Both the position numbers and the translations under genes were made by a program. A stretch of 64,000 nt of DNA from Symsagittifera roscoffensis (taxonomy: Eukaryota > Xenacoelomorpha > Acoela > Convolutidae): contig NC_087063.1 of the NCBI RefSeq assembly GCF_963678635.1, forward strand, positions 40,316,759 through 40,380,758. Direction: 5' to 3'. Shown one piece after another: positions 42,641 to 53,144 of the stretch; the first letter of the stretch is position 1; every line of letters starts with the position of its first letter. Under the pieces are notes generated by a model, which had not been told where the DNA came from, did no database searches, and saw only the letters and a list, made by a program, of their open reading frames with translations.

Positions 42641-43489
42641 AATTTTTGTAAAACGAATAAAAATCGTTTTAAATTTGAACTCAGGGAGTCGATATCTTCA
42701 ATGGTTTCTAAAGTTTTTTTTGTTAAAAACTAAAGTTTCGATCGCCGAAAATTGACTATTTAAAAAACCACACGGAGCATAAATATTCCGTTGTCTTGAA
42801 AGTCGGAACACAATAAACGCTATACTGTGAGCAAGTATATAAGGTAAAGTGATAAATATCATATTGCTAAGAACGAGCGGGTGAATTAACAGTTATTTGT
42901 TTTATAAAGTAAAAAATAACCTTAAAAAACACACCATAAGAATTCAAATTTTATAAATTATAAAATTCTATCTTTTCTACCATGACTTATTTAAAGACAG
43001 AATACAAAAAATGCGAGGAATTTGACGGAACTGATCAAAATTCTGTGTTTTTTCAATAGAAAAAAATGTTCAACCACTAATAACAAGTGACTTTTTGAAA
43101 AAAAAATCAGTTTTTTGAAAATTTTGTGTTTTGATTTGAGTGCTCAAAATTTATCTACGACTGAAAAAGTTTAAATGTTCAAAACTTGAGCCTTTTTTAT
43201 TCGCACTTGTGATATAAAATTAAATTCTAGGCAATTCTGGCGAGTTTTCATCTTTTTTCCTTAACGATTATTTGAGATTGCAAAATTGTAAAAAATGTGT
43301 TAAAAATGTACCGCGTTTTGCTGGAACTTGCTGGATAACGCTTAATTGCAAAAAATTTATTCATTGTCAGCTTCGGAATTATCAGATAAAATTCATTATT
43401 TAATCTGCCAATCTCTGTCATTTAAAATCATGACTAAAAGAAAATTCATTCGTGCAAAGTTTTTGGCAATTGTGAGAATATCTGTCCCA
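42641..43489. other. no gene; Rep-A end fragment at 42755-42815
   Basis: 42755-42815 (CACACGGAGCATAAATATTC, then GTCGGAACACA) matches the outer end of Rep-A in minus orientation. The remainder is AT-rich and would contain the upstream exon(s) of the PLA2 gene if the gene is intact, but I could not find a signal-peptide exon. Confidence 0.4.
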
Positions 43490-43490
43490 G

Positions 43491-43740
43491 GGGTCAAAAG
43501 ATGAAAAACATCAAGGACTGCGAAATAGAGAAGCCCAATGGTTGTGGTCCCGAGGGTCTTCCTGATTTCATTCTCGATGTTTCTGACTTGATGACGACTG
43601 AAGCCACGCAGAGATGCTGTGAGGAACATGACATGTGTTATTCGGCTTGTGGCTCTGTGTTTACTCAATGCGAGAAAAATTTCAGGGCTCTTTTCAAAAT
43701 TCAAAGATATTTTTACAATCAAAAAATTTTAACGACCTAA
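43491..43740 (+). CDS. group XII-like secreted phospholipase A2, catalytic exon
   Basis: Encodes a phospholipase A2 core that would hydrolyse sn-2 acyl bonds of phospholipids in a Ca2+-dependent manner, normally in the secretory pathway. Visible motifs are PNGCGPEG (the Ca2+-loop-like GCG), then CCEEHDMCY with the catalytic His-Asp pair, SACGSVFTQCEKNF and further Cys. The arrangement matches group XII PLA2 rather than the classic group I/II loop (family knowledge). The AG at 43489-43490 (TCTGTCCCAG) is a plausible 3' splice site; the first ATG at 43501 need not be the start. The frame runs to TAA at 43740, but homology stops near 43685, so the true exon end is there. No signal-peptide exon was found upstream and no good GT donor is seen. 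Confidence 0.75.
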
Positions 43741-44158
43741 GCCAAACACTCTAGCAATTGCTGTTCTTTTTGGATATAAAGAACACCTATGCTTCAATTT
43801 TTTTAAATATTCAACTAGTATATTCTTACCACAGATAGGCGTTACTTTTTAAGATTTAGAGTTTGCAAATTCTGAGCATGTTTGCTTAAATCTCATGAGC
43901 ATACACACAAAATTTCAGCTTATATCAAGCTTTATAAACATTGAAAAATGCAACCTGAATTAAAAATCACATCACCCTGTAGTAAAAACTTAGAGGTCAA
44001 GTTTTTTTTCACCCAATTTGTTTCATTATGTTTGCAACGCAGTGTTTTTTTTGCCTTACTTTTTGGTTAATATTAAGCATCGTTGAACCTGTTTTGAGTC
44101 TTAAGAATACACTTATTGAATGGTTTTAAAGCATCATGAAAAGAGAAAGTAATATCAG

Positions 44159-44363
44159 ACGCTGTCTGTCTGGAGTGTATGATTTGTTATCTTGGGTCAC
44201 GGATGCTTCCGGATGTAAATACTACAAAAGAGCACAAAATATGGGCTGCAGATGCCATAATGAGTCATCGCCTATTTGGGAACTGGACGGAGAGTGTCCA
44301 TGGAAAGATGAGGTCACAGAAAACAGATTTAAACCTGAAGAAAACCCTCAATTTCATTTTTGA
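44159..44363 (+). CDS. group XII-like phospholipase A2, C-terminal exon
   Basis: Continues the same protein about 420 bp downstream. The acceptor TAATATCAG ends at 44158; the exon encodes RCLSGVYDLL, then SGCKYYKRAQNMGCRCHNES, matching the Cys-rich C-terminus of group XII PLA2 (GCK...CRCH pattern). It ends at TGA 44361-44363 after a polar tail. It joins in phase 2. Exon A offers no GT or GC donor in that phase at the homologous point, so a missing small exon, an unusual splice or a decayed gene must be considered. A Rep-A copy begins 38 bp after the stop. Confidence 0.7.
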
Positions 44364-44400
44364 TGTTTTTTTGTTAAATCAGAATAATAAAGGTAGTAGT

Positions 44401-44930
44401 TATTGTTCCGACTTTCGATGCGTAAGTAACGGAATACTTGTGCTCGGAAGGTTTTTTTTTTCTTCAGACAAATTCGACTTTTTAACTAGCCACTTTTGAC
44501 TGACTTTTTTAAATATCATTCGAAAACTATTGTTGTCGTGAGCCCTAACCTGAAAAAATATTTCACCTGTGATCATTTTTGCAAAGTTATGAGGGTTTAA
44601 AGATTGCCATTTTGGCCAATTTGGGACAATTAACGGGTGATATATTTCGCGCTATTAACGCGTAAGCGAGATTTAATCCACCTTAGAAATTGTTCCAAAT
44701 TGCTTCAGGGAAGATTATATGCCATTTTTAATTTGTTGATAGGAGCAAAATCTGTCACTTTGTACTTAATATGGCGTGGGGGATGTTTTCACAAAAAATC
44801 TCAAACTTTTTAGAAAAAAAATGAACTTTATTTTATTACATTTAAATTTTTCCATGTTATTACTGCTCTATAGGCCTTAAAAGAGAGTTGGAACATTCAG
44901 GGCTTCGCCCTGATACGAGCAGTCTTATTT
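44401..44930 (+). repeat. dispersed repeat Rep-A, full-length copy 4
   Basis: The most complete Rep-A: TTGTTCCGACTTTCG at the left, AGATTGCCATTTTGGCCAAT, CGCGCTATTAACGCGTAAGC and TTTGTACTTAATATGGCGTG inside, ending TCAGGGCTTCGCCCTGATAC GAGCAGTCTT. The right end holds a perfect 7-bp hairpin (TCAGGGC/GCCCTGA, 3-nt loop). It lies directly behind the PLA2 stop and could supply its 3' end. Confidence 0.8.
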
Positions 44931-44936
44931 CATTAA

Positions 44937-45290
44937 GTTATGGGGGCTTACAGATTGCCATTTTGGCCAATTTCGGAATATTAACGCGTGATATATATCG
45001 CGTTATTAATGCGTAAGCGGAGATTTAATCCGTCTTAGAAATGGTTCCAAATTGGTTGAAAGAAGCTTATTTGCCATAACTGATTTGTTAAAAGGAGCGA
45101 ATTCTATCCTTTTATACTTTATATGGCGTGTGGGGGGCATGATTTCATTTAAAAAAATTCAAATTTTAGAAAAAAAAAACTTCTCATTTTATTACATTTA
45201 ATTTTTCTAAGGTAATTACTGCTTTATAAACCTTAAAAGGCAGTCAGAACATTCAGGGTTTCACCCTGATAGGAGCAGTCTTGTCAGCGT
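44937..45290 (+). repeat. dispersed repeat Rep-A, 5'-truncated copy 5
   Basis: In tandem with copy 4 and lacking its first ~170 bp; it begins at GTTATGGGGGCTTACAGATT. It ends TCAGGGTTTCACCCTGATAG GAGCAGTCTTGT, where both hairpin arms carry compatible changes. Confidence 0.8.
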
Positions 45291-46801
45291 TTTGTTTTTG
45301 ACTCTAAAATTAGATACTACAAAAAATATGCTTGCAAGATAGAAAACTGAAACGTTAAATTTTGGGCTACAAGGGTTTTCTACTAAATCAAGTCCGACTC
45401 GGGAGCAAGTGGTGTTGTCTCATTCAAATCAACGATAGTTGTTATCACCATCTCAATCAAAGTGACCTTGACCTTACATTGCGATCAATTTTGATTGTTT
45501 TCCGATAAGTATTAAATATGTCCTGTACGCTTGCCTGAGTCTAGTATTTTGCTACATGGCTGTGAAAAATAACTGTAGAAAGTTATGTAACCTCTGGTTG
45601 TTTTGATTCACATAAAAAACATTATCCATCTTTTTGTGAAGTTTGTTCCAAAGATTTTAAAAGATAATTTCTACTATTGTTGTTCTAAATACATCTATTT
45701 AAATACATTCGTTGTTTTTTAACAAATAGGCAATGAAGATTCAAGGTGTTTAAATATTCAGTCTTCAGAAAAAAGGCCACTTTTGAACCCGACACGTTTT
45801 CTAAAACATACATTTTTAGCGCAGTGCTGCGTCGCAGCTGAGTATTATAGTACTATTTTCTTCAATTTTTTATTTTTTTTAATTTTCTTTTTATATCAGT
45901 ATTTATGAAAATTTATAAGTCCTTTTTCCAACCTTGCATCTTAAATAGGTTATTTATAAACAGCGCAGCTTTCAGAGAGGAAATGAAAAACCTTGAATGA
46001 TCACAAACTAAAATACTTTAAATAATTTAACAAAGATTATCTTCAAAAATATAAAACTCAATGCAAAATTAACTCTAGGAGAAAGCTTCAATTTTGCTAA
46101 TTAATAAAAATTTCTCAAAAAATTACCAGCTGACTTGAGTATATCACCCGCAATGAGATGAGCTCTGAGTCAAAATGAAATTTTGACACGAGAACACAAA
46201 AAGGTTGCAATTAAAAATTATGGGTCTAATTTTTATTTTTAATTTTAGTACTATTAAAATGTTTAGTTTTAATATATTGGTAAATTCTGTAATCTAAATC
46301 ATAGGGTATGGACCGATGTCCAGGGTAAGGATAGATTTTCGTGGTTGCATGGTGAAAATTTGGAAAACCTAGGATGTAGGTTAATGTCGGAGTAAAAGAG
46401 TACGCTTTGTGTCAGCAGACGGAGCAGTTTGGCCGACTACAGACGCTCCGAAACCGAAACCAGGAAAAACTTCGCAAGAATGTTCGTTCCGGGGTTTTGA
46501 CAGAAGTCAAAAAAACATACTGACTGGCTTACCCGTACCAAACGGAAGCTGTTTTTCTAGATAGAAATTCTATGTAGATTATCTAGCCTAGTTTTCTCGT
46601 ATTTTCCGTGCAGAAGTGATCTATTTCTTTTCTAGTTTAAAAACAAACAGTTTCTGGAAAGAAATAACCAGAAATCAGTTCACTGCTCAACCGCAACGAG
46701 ATAAACATGCTTCGCGTATAAAGAATAGCAGAAGCGAATACAAGGCAAATTTACACTTGTTATAAAATTTTTATTCCCCTAAAACTAGGTAACTGTTTCA
46801 A
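45291..46801. other. no gene recognised
   Basis: AT-rich, no domain-bearing frame. Region 46300-46750 has a slightly more balanced composition but no open frame of note. Confidence 0.4.
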
Positions 46802-46880
46802 GGGATGTAGCCAAGTGGATAGAGCAAATGTCTAGAAATCAGAAGGTCTGTGGTTTTAGTCCCATCAGGAGACTTTTTTC
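46802..46880 (+). pseudogene. tRNA-Ser(AGA)-like Pol III unit (tRNA pseudogene or SINE head)
   Basis: Has an A box (GTAGCCAAGTGG), an anticodon-arm-like TCTAGAAATCAGA in which loop CTAGAAA would present AGA, a B box (GGTTTTAGTCCC) and, a few bases later, a T6 Pol III terminator. The order and spacing are those of a tRNA without the long variable arm. Acceptor pairing is poor, so it is more likely a tRNA-Ser-derived pseudogene or SINE than a working tRNA. Confidence 0.5.
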
Positions 46881-47580
46881 TAGTTAGAAATAGCCTACAT
46901 TTAACTAATTTCTGATCAGAATTAGGATAAGAAATAAAATATTTAAAGAAAATCCATGCTTTATTTAAACATTTCAAAAAGAATTTCTGACCAGAACTAA
47001 GATTAGATACAAATTATTTCAGGTCAGAAAAAAAAAGAATTTTCTCGGTTCGGGTTAGAACATGAGAAAAACCGTATACATGAAGAAAATACTTAAAATA
47101 CACTAATATTTTCACATCTGAAAAACAATGTTTCAACCATTTGCAATAACGCGGTGGCTTTAGGAGAGATGAAAACGTTTTTTTTTATTTTTGAGTATGT
47201 TATATTAAATTTATCTGGCATACTTACTAATGAAATGTATAAAAAGCCGTAAAATAACGCTAAAACGACCTTAGGCGGAAACTAATTCTTTACCTTAGTT
47301 CTACCCCTGAAGCCCTGCTGCTATTGAAGGATAGCTACCTGATTGTATTATAGTCTGTTTCTCTTTTCCTATAATTCATCTGAGTGAAATTTTCCCTTGA
47401 AAACAACAAAGAAAACATCATAACTAGTCTTCAATAGCAGAAGTACTGAATATATTTCAACTGACTTTTAATTATGCATAATATAATGGCGGTTACTGGA
47501 AATACTAAGAAACCAAAAATTCTGATATCTTTTGTACAGGCCGTTAGATTGTTAGCTAGTATATGTAAAATAACGCCAAA
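46881..47580. other. no gene recognised
   Basis: AT-rich. The word TTTCTGATCAGAA / TTTCTGACCAGAA occurs near 46900 and 46985. No coding. Confidence 0.4.
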
Positions 47581-47815
47581 TTTGCTCTGCCCGCATTTAA
47601 GAAAAAGGAAAACAAAGTGATAAGAATGGATTTTTGTGATCTAAAATGTTTTAAATATAATCGACTCCCATATTACGTTCAGACAACAAAATTGGACTAA
47701 AAATAGATTTAAATCCATTTTTTCTCGCCAAAACAAAAAACAAAAGGCATCATAGTTCATTTGGAATCCATTGTAATGGATGTTATGATAAGTAGAAATT
47801 CACATTAAAATGTTT
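47581..47815 (+). repeat. dispersed repeat Rep-B, truncated copy 2
   Basis: Matches the first ~235 bp of 38751-39095 (GCCCGCATTTAAGAAAAAGG, ATATTACGTTCAGACAAC, TTTAAATCCATTTTTTCTCG). It is interrupted by the following Rep-A copy, so Rep-A probably inserted into Rep-B or both were joined by deletion. Confidence 0.7.
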
Positions 47816-47818
47816 TTT

Positions 47819-48335
47819 TTTTGTTCCGACTTTCGGAATATTTGTGCTCGGGGTGGTTTTTTTTCTTCAGACAAAATTCGACTTCTTAACTAGCCATTTT
47901 TGATGGAGTTTTTTTTATATCATTCAGTAGGTATTGTTACCTTGAGCCTTAAATTTGAAAAGATATTTTACCTGTGATTGTTTTTTGCAAAGTTATGGGG
48001 GTTTAAAGATTGCCATTTTAGCCAATTTGGGACAATTAACGTGAGATATATTTCGCGCAATTAACTTGTAAGCGGAGACCTAATCCATGTTAAAAATCTT
48101 TCCAAATTGTTTGAGAGAAGCTTATTTGCCATAGATGATTGGTTAAAAGGAGCAAAATCTATCCTTTTGTACTTTATATGGCGTGTGTCGTGATGATTTT
48201 CCTTTAAAAATTCAAATTTTAGAAAAAAATTTTCTTTATTTTATTACATTTAATTTTTTAGGTTATTACTGCTCCATAAACCTTAAAAGGCAGTCGGAAC
48301 ATCAATGCTCCGGCCTGATACGAGCAATTTTGTTC
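47819..48335 (+). repeat. dispersed repeat Rep-A, copy 6
   Basis: Near full length, from TTTGTTCCGACTTTCGGAAT to GCTCCGGCCTGATACGAGCA. It has the same orientation and block order as copy 4. The terminal hairpin is degraded. Confidence 0.8.
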
Positions 48336-48489
48336 CACTTTATTTTTGTTTCGCGCGGTCTAAGCTTCGATGCTGAAAAAGTTGGAATCTTAATTGAAAG
48401 TTAAATTTGTGCCGATTTTATTATGATTCCGATAGAATACATAACTTGCCCAATATCACTTTTCTAATTAACCAGAAGCAGCAAAGCTC

Positions 48490-48641
48490 AATTTGGTGCC
48501 ACGACCACCCGCATTGGAGTTCCATGAATAAAAATCGATTATAATTGAGTTTCTTTGTCAGTGTCCACAAAAGTGAAAACAAATCAATTATAATCAATTA
48601 AAAATGGATTATAATATTACTGTTTTTCGAGGCAACAAAAT
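48490..48641. mobile_element. left part of the palindromic GATTATAAT MITE, cut by the gap
   Basis: CACCCGCATTGGAGTTCCAT, then AATCGATTATAATTGAGTTT, CAGTGTCCACAAAAGTGAAA and GATTATAATATTACTG, matching 39655-39860 inverted. It runs into the run of Ns at 48642. Confidence 0.7.
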
Positions 48642-48841
48642 NNNNNNNNNNNNNNNNNNNNNNNNNNNNNNNNNNNNNNNNNNNNNNNNNNNNNNNNNNN
48701 NNNNNNNNNNNNNNNNNNNNNNNNNNNNNNNNNNNNNNNNNNNNNNNNNNNNNNNNNNNNNNNNNNNNNNNNNNNNNNNNNNNNNNNNNNNNNNNNNNNN
48801 NNNNNNNNNNNNNNNNNNNNNNNNNNNNNNNNNNNNNNNNN
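48642..48841. other. assembly gap (200 N)
   Basis: Exactly 200 undetermined bases, so the true length is unknown. The 5' LTR and early gag of gypsy 2 and the right half of the MITE are probably inside. Open frames drawn across it are meaningless. Confidence 0.98.
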
Positions 48842-49462
48842 CTCATTGCCGAAAAGGGAATTTTAAACCACTTAAAACTTACAAACAATTTTAAGTCCAA
48901 CGGATCATCCGTACATAAACCACACAGCCACTTCAACGTAAAAAGAGAGCCAACTCTCAGTATAGAAAAAAGCAACACCTTTATGAAGTACGGCGGAACC
49001 TTCTCAAAGGTCATCTAGCAGTTTGCCCAGCAAAAGACAATACCTGTACTTCATGTAAATATAAAGTTCACTTCCCCAGACTTTGTAGATCCCGTCGTAG
49101 AAATGTAAACATTGTAAATAACCAAATTGTAGATAATACAGATTTTAATCCGTCGGATACTCCGATTGTAAAAACAGACCATGGAGATAGAGAAAGTTGT
49201 GGAGTCATAAATGCATGGTTGGAATCTGGACAAAGCGAAAACGACGATATTTATGTATTAAACGTAACTACGATATTCGACGATGACGGAAAAGAACTGA
49301 AGAATTTATTAAATATCGGCCTCGGAAAAAAAATCAAGTAATCCTAAATATTCATGTGGATTCAGCTAGCCCGGTCAGTTTCCTCAAGAAAAACATTTTA
49401 CACGAATTTGAAGACCCTTACTTGAAAATCTATCCGGTGGACAAAGCAACCAAGGAACTTTA
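48842..49462 (+). pseudogene. gypsy 2 Gag end and protease region, broken
   Basis: Readable in changing frames. The zinc-knuckle region is around 48980-49090, with several cysteines replaced. The acidic stretch ESCGVINAWLESGQSENDD matches ESCDVINAWNEYGQSDDDD of gypsy 1. The protease-like VDSASPVSFLKKN lies near 49350-49400, with the same DSA triad as gypsy 1. Frame changes occur near 49000, 49340 and 49495. Confidence 0.75.
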
Positions 49463-50047
49463 TTGTGGATTCACGGACAACGCGATAAAATTTCTGGAAA
49501 GGTGATACTTCCGATCTTCTCAAACGGTTGGTCACACAACGACTGTCATTTCTTCTTGACTGAAGGACATGAGAGAAAAATCCTAGGAAATAACAACCTG
49601 CTGAAAGTGGGGATTGAAATCTCTCAGAAGTACTTCCCGCATTTCCAGACTCACAAGCAGTGTAAGTCAATAAATTCTATCTCTCCATCAGACAAAAATA
49701 AGGAAATCCTAAACATATCAAAAACATTTAAGAACTTATTCCTTCGGATCGGAAAAATTAAAAACCCGATAAAAATTACCCATTTTCATGAACCACTGAA
49801 ACCGATTCAACTAAAAGGAAGACGAGTTCCCCTTCACTTACTGGATTCAGTTAAGACAGAACTCAACAGATTAAAAGACGAAGGACGTATTAAGAAACTA
49901 GAAAATTGCGACGAAGATCGTTTTGTCAGTCCAAAAGTCATTACTTGCAAAAAAGACAAATCCATCAAGTTAGCTTTAGACTCAAAGTTTATAATTAAAC
50001 AAATTTTTAAGAACAAATACCAAATGCCGATATCCACGAACTGGTAA
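49463..50047 (+). pseudogene. gypsy 2 protease end and N-terminal reverse transcriptase
   Basis: 194 codons. GHERKILGNNNLLKVGIEIS matches the protease end of gypsy 1. KGRRVPLHLLDSVKTELNRL and CKKDKSIKLALDSKFI match the RT entry (LALD motif). The frame breaks at 50047, where a stop follows MPISTNW. The first ATG is incidental because homology begins upstream in another frame. Confidence 0.85.
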
Positions 50048-50088
50048 ACAATGTCCCGGCGCAAATTGCAAGTGATTCCGTTGGAGAA

Positions 50089-50493
50089 GTGTGGTTTACT
50101 AATCTAGACTTAAAAAATGCTTACAGTCAATTTGCATTAGATAAGTTTACCAGTAACCAATGTAATTTCAGCATCGTGGATGGCGATATTACGGGTACAT
50201 ACCAATTTTTAACTGGCTTTTACGGTCCAGGCGATATGCCTAACGAATTTCAAAGAGTAATGGACTCCACGTTAGGTACTATCCCATTTACTAATTGTTA
50301 CTTAGATTACATTCTAATTGCATCCAAAGAAACTTTCTTAGACCACAAGAACATTGTGTTAAAAGTTTTATCCACATTGGACAAGTATAAATTTGCGGTT
50401 AAATGGACAAAATGCAAATTCTTTCAAAAAGAAATCGATTGGCTGGGATTCAAAATCTCGAAAACAGGAATTATACTTTTATTTGATAAATAG
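50089..50493 (+). pseudogene. gypsy 2 reverse transcriptase core with mutated active site
   Basis: 134 codons: NLDLKNAYSQFALDKFTSNQ, TGFYGPGDMPNEFQRVMDST and then YLDY at about 50300-50311, where gypsy 1 has YIDD. The second catalytic aspartate is a tyrosine (GAT to TAC-type change), which should abolish polymerisation. A stop at 50491-50493 ends the frame. Confidence 0.88.
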
Positions 50494-50568
50494 AAAGCAT
50501 TAAAGGATTTACCTATTCCAGAGAACTTGAAAGAATTAAGATCTTTTTTTGGATCTATAAATTAATAC

Positions 50569-51480
50569 ATGAAGTTTGTCCCGAATCTAACTTCTTTAGG
50601 AAGTCCACTTCAATCGCTGCTAAATAAGAAATCGATCTTCCGATGGAACGACGGCCATACACAAGGGTTTGAAAAAATTAAACAAGAAACTGTAAACCTC
50701 ACGGAGAATACCCAGTTTGACGTAAATCGCAACACTAGAGTAAAAACAGACGCGTCTCACAATGGGTTGGGAGCTTCCCCTGAACAACTCCACGGGAGTT
50801 ATTGGAAAACGATTTCTTTCGCCTCACGGTTTTCAAACACACACGAGTCAAAATATTCAACAAATGAACTCGAACTGTTAGGAGTCGTATGGGCCGTCGA
50901 ACATTACAAAAATTACCTTTACGGATCGGAATTTGAAGTAATCACAGATCACAAAGCTTTACTTTCCGCCCTCTCACCAAATCACGCAAATAAAACATAT
51001 CATAGTAGATTAACAAGATGGGTGGACAGATTATTACCTTTTAACTTTACAAGTAAACATCTAGCAGGAAAAGATATGGGCTTCACTGATCATATTTCTA
51101 GAGTTCCATCTGGAAAAGCCCTTCCAATATCTCATTACGACGAGGAATTTGTAGAAGCAAATATTAATAAGATTAACAAATCAATTATTCCGTCGGAGAA
51201 ACAAAGAATTACTTGCTCAGCCATTGGCTCTAATCTGGAAAATTCCGATTACGCAAAATTACGTAATTACTTAATAGCGTCAGTTCTAAAACTAATCAAT
51301 TTGACTTTCCCAATTTGTTCATCTAATCACAACAGATCTGAATTTTGTAATTCAAAGTGTATTCCAACGGATTACTCAAACACAAACACAATGATTATTT
51401 CTATTTCTAATTTCGCATTCTTTTACTTCTTAATTCTTAACTGTAAAATTAACTCGCCTGTAGATAAAAAAAAATTGTAG
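50569..51480 (+). pseudogene. gypsy 2 RNase H and connection
   Basis: 303 codons. KTDASHNGLGASPEQLHG, STNELELLGVVWAVEHYKNY and TDHKALLSALSPNHANKT reproduce the RNase H Asp-Glu-Asp framework of gypsy 1. HLAGKDMGFTDHISRVPSGK follows. The downstream half is lower in similarity. It ends in a stop at 51480. Confidence 0.85.
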
Positions 51481-52010
51481 ATACTGTTAAAAAGAATCAT
51501 AAAAATATTGTAATTAATCCCTCTACTTCCGGTATTTCAGTAGATTTAGATTTTCCTATATTACCTGATCACCAACATTCTTTTTAATGCCAAGCTGGTA
51601 GCCCTTTTAACCGAAAATGATCCCATGTTAAACCCGATAGTCAAGACACTTCAAAACAAAGTAAAGAAGATCATTGCAAATTCCCCTTACTTCAGACATT
51701 TCACAAGAGGTTTACACGAATCCGAAGGATTGTTATACATGGACGGTTAACTAGTTATACCTTTTACCCTCAGAAACGCTATGATGAAGACACTCCATGA
51801 AACTCATCCTGGTCATTTCGTAATGAAGTATTTGGCCCAATACATCTAGTGTCACCATATTAACAGACAAGTTTATTTCCATGGCATTAACTATTCTGAA
51901 TGTACATCGGCGGGTAAGAATTTGAAAACTGTTGTCCCAAATTCACAAACAAGCGAACTTCCCCCCTATTAGAACCAAATGAAGAACTTAACTTAAACTT
52001 CGCTGGACCT
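51481..52010 (+). pseudogene. gypsy 2 integrase zinc-binding region, broken
   Basis: No long frame, but LHETHPGHF (HHCC site histidines) can be read near 51797. An in-frame TAG stop lies near 51849 and a TAA near 51750. One of the two zinc-site cysteines is lost (ECTSAGKN against CTQCLKAGKN in gypsy 1). Confidence 0.7.
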
Positions 52011-52247
52011 TTGGATTCATATTGGAGGTCAAACAATTATATTATTCTTTGCATCGATAGATTTTCTAAATTTCCTTCGGCAAAAATTACATCTTCTACT
52101 TCTGCAAAATCAGTTATCGAATTTCTTCAGGATTACATATTCTTACATGGTATACCATATTCAATAAGGGTAGACCACGCGACTTGCTTTACAAGCCAAG
52201 ATTTTAAATTATTCTGTGATTCGAACAATATCAAAATAATATTTTGA
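52011..52247 (+). pseudogene. gypsy 2 integrase catalytic core fragment
   Basis: 78 codons: YIILCIDRFSKFPSAKITSS, then GIPYSIRVDHATCFTSQDF with the second catalytic Asp. A stop at 52245-52247 falls just before the region of the catalytic Glu. GDHRSHGLVEKL can be read in a shifted frame right after it. Confidence 0.85.
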
Positions 52248-53144
52248 ACAGTAGGCGACCATCGTTCCCACGGATTAGTCGAAAAGTTGGTACATACTGT
52301 AAAACTACTAACCATATCACAGGAACATCAAAAATGTACACTTCAAAACGCCGTTTCAAAAATTATCTGGAACCTACGTTCATCAAATGTTCTTCCTCTG
52401 AAATTCATTATAACAGAAAACCAAATACAATTTGGAAACAATTAGCTCCATTGGAATTTCAGACAAAGGGAAATCAATTTTATCAAAAGAAAGGGCGAAC
52501 GACTGGAACTCGGACGATAGACTCAAAGATGGATACAGGGACAACTTGGTCGCGAAGAAAAATCTACCACCAGCCGAAAAGGGCTACGACACAGACTATG
52601 CCTCATCTTCAAAAACTAAAGCCGACAGAAGAGCCCTCGAAAGCCTTTTCAAGGTAAAATCCTTCGAAAACAAACGGTAACATCAACCGGGACTGTTTCT
52701 ATAAGGAACTAAACAAAAGAATTATAAATTCGTCTACCTCGACAGTAGAACTTTCCGATGGAAAAATAATACGAAAGTCCGACACTGCGATTCCTAAATC
52801 AAACTCGTCTAAGATCAGACCTTTTAAAGGAAACATTTAATTGCCTTATTTCCCTAACTCTAATGTTGAAGCAGGTCAGACGCTGGAGTGTTCGAGACGA
52901 AAACCCAAATCGAGAAAGCCGCATCCAAAAACTCGCAAGCAGGTCAAATTGGCATCATCAGACTACTTGACCAGGAGACGAGTGTCAGGGCCATCATCCA
53001 AACCAGTCCGGAGACAAACTCGCCAGTCAAAGAAGTCGACAACTCCTCCAGGTTATCTCGCTTCGGATGAATCTATGCTAATTCCTTCGGATATATCCGA
53101 TACTAGTGATTGGGAATGGATAGCGGGCGGTTTCCCTTGTAGAG
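52248..53144 (+). pseudogene. gypsy 2 integrase C-terminus and start of tail, broken
   Basis: Readable in several frames: KGKSILSKERANDWN and DRLKDGYRDN (52432-52680) match KGKTILSKERVSNWE and the EDGYLDEE region of gypsy 1. The module around VELSDGKIIRKSDTAI (about 52745-52790) matches its VTLDNGHVLRKSDLAI. Frame 52841-53218 is Arg/Ser/Pro-rich tail. Confidence 0.65.

Noticed and set aside
43396-43722. 108-codon minus-strand frame opposite the PLA2 exon
   Set aside because: It is the antisense shadow of a well-supported PLA2 coding exon.
48598-49014. Frames crossing the N gap
   Set aside because: They contain only undetermined residues across 200 N and have no evidential value.
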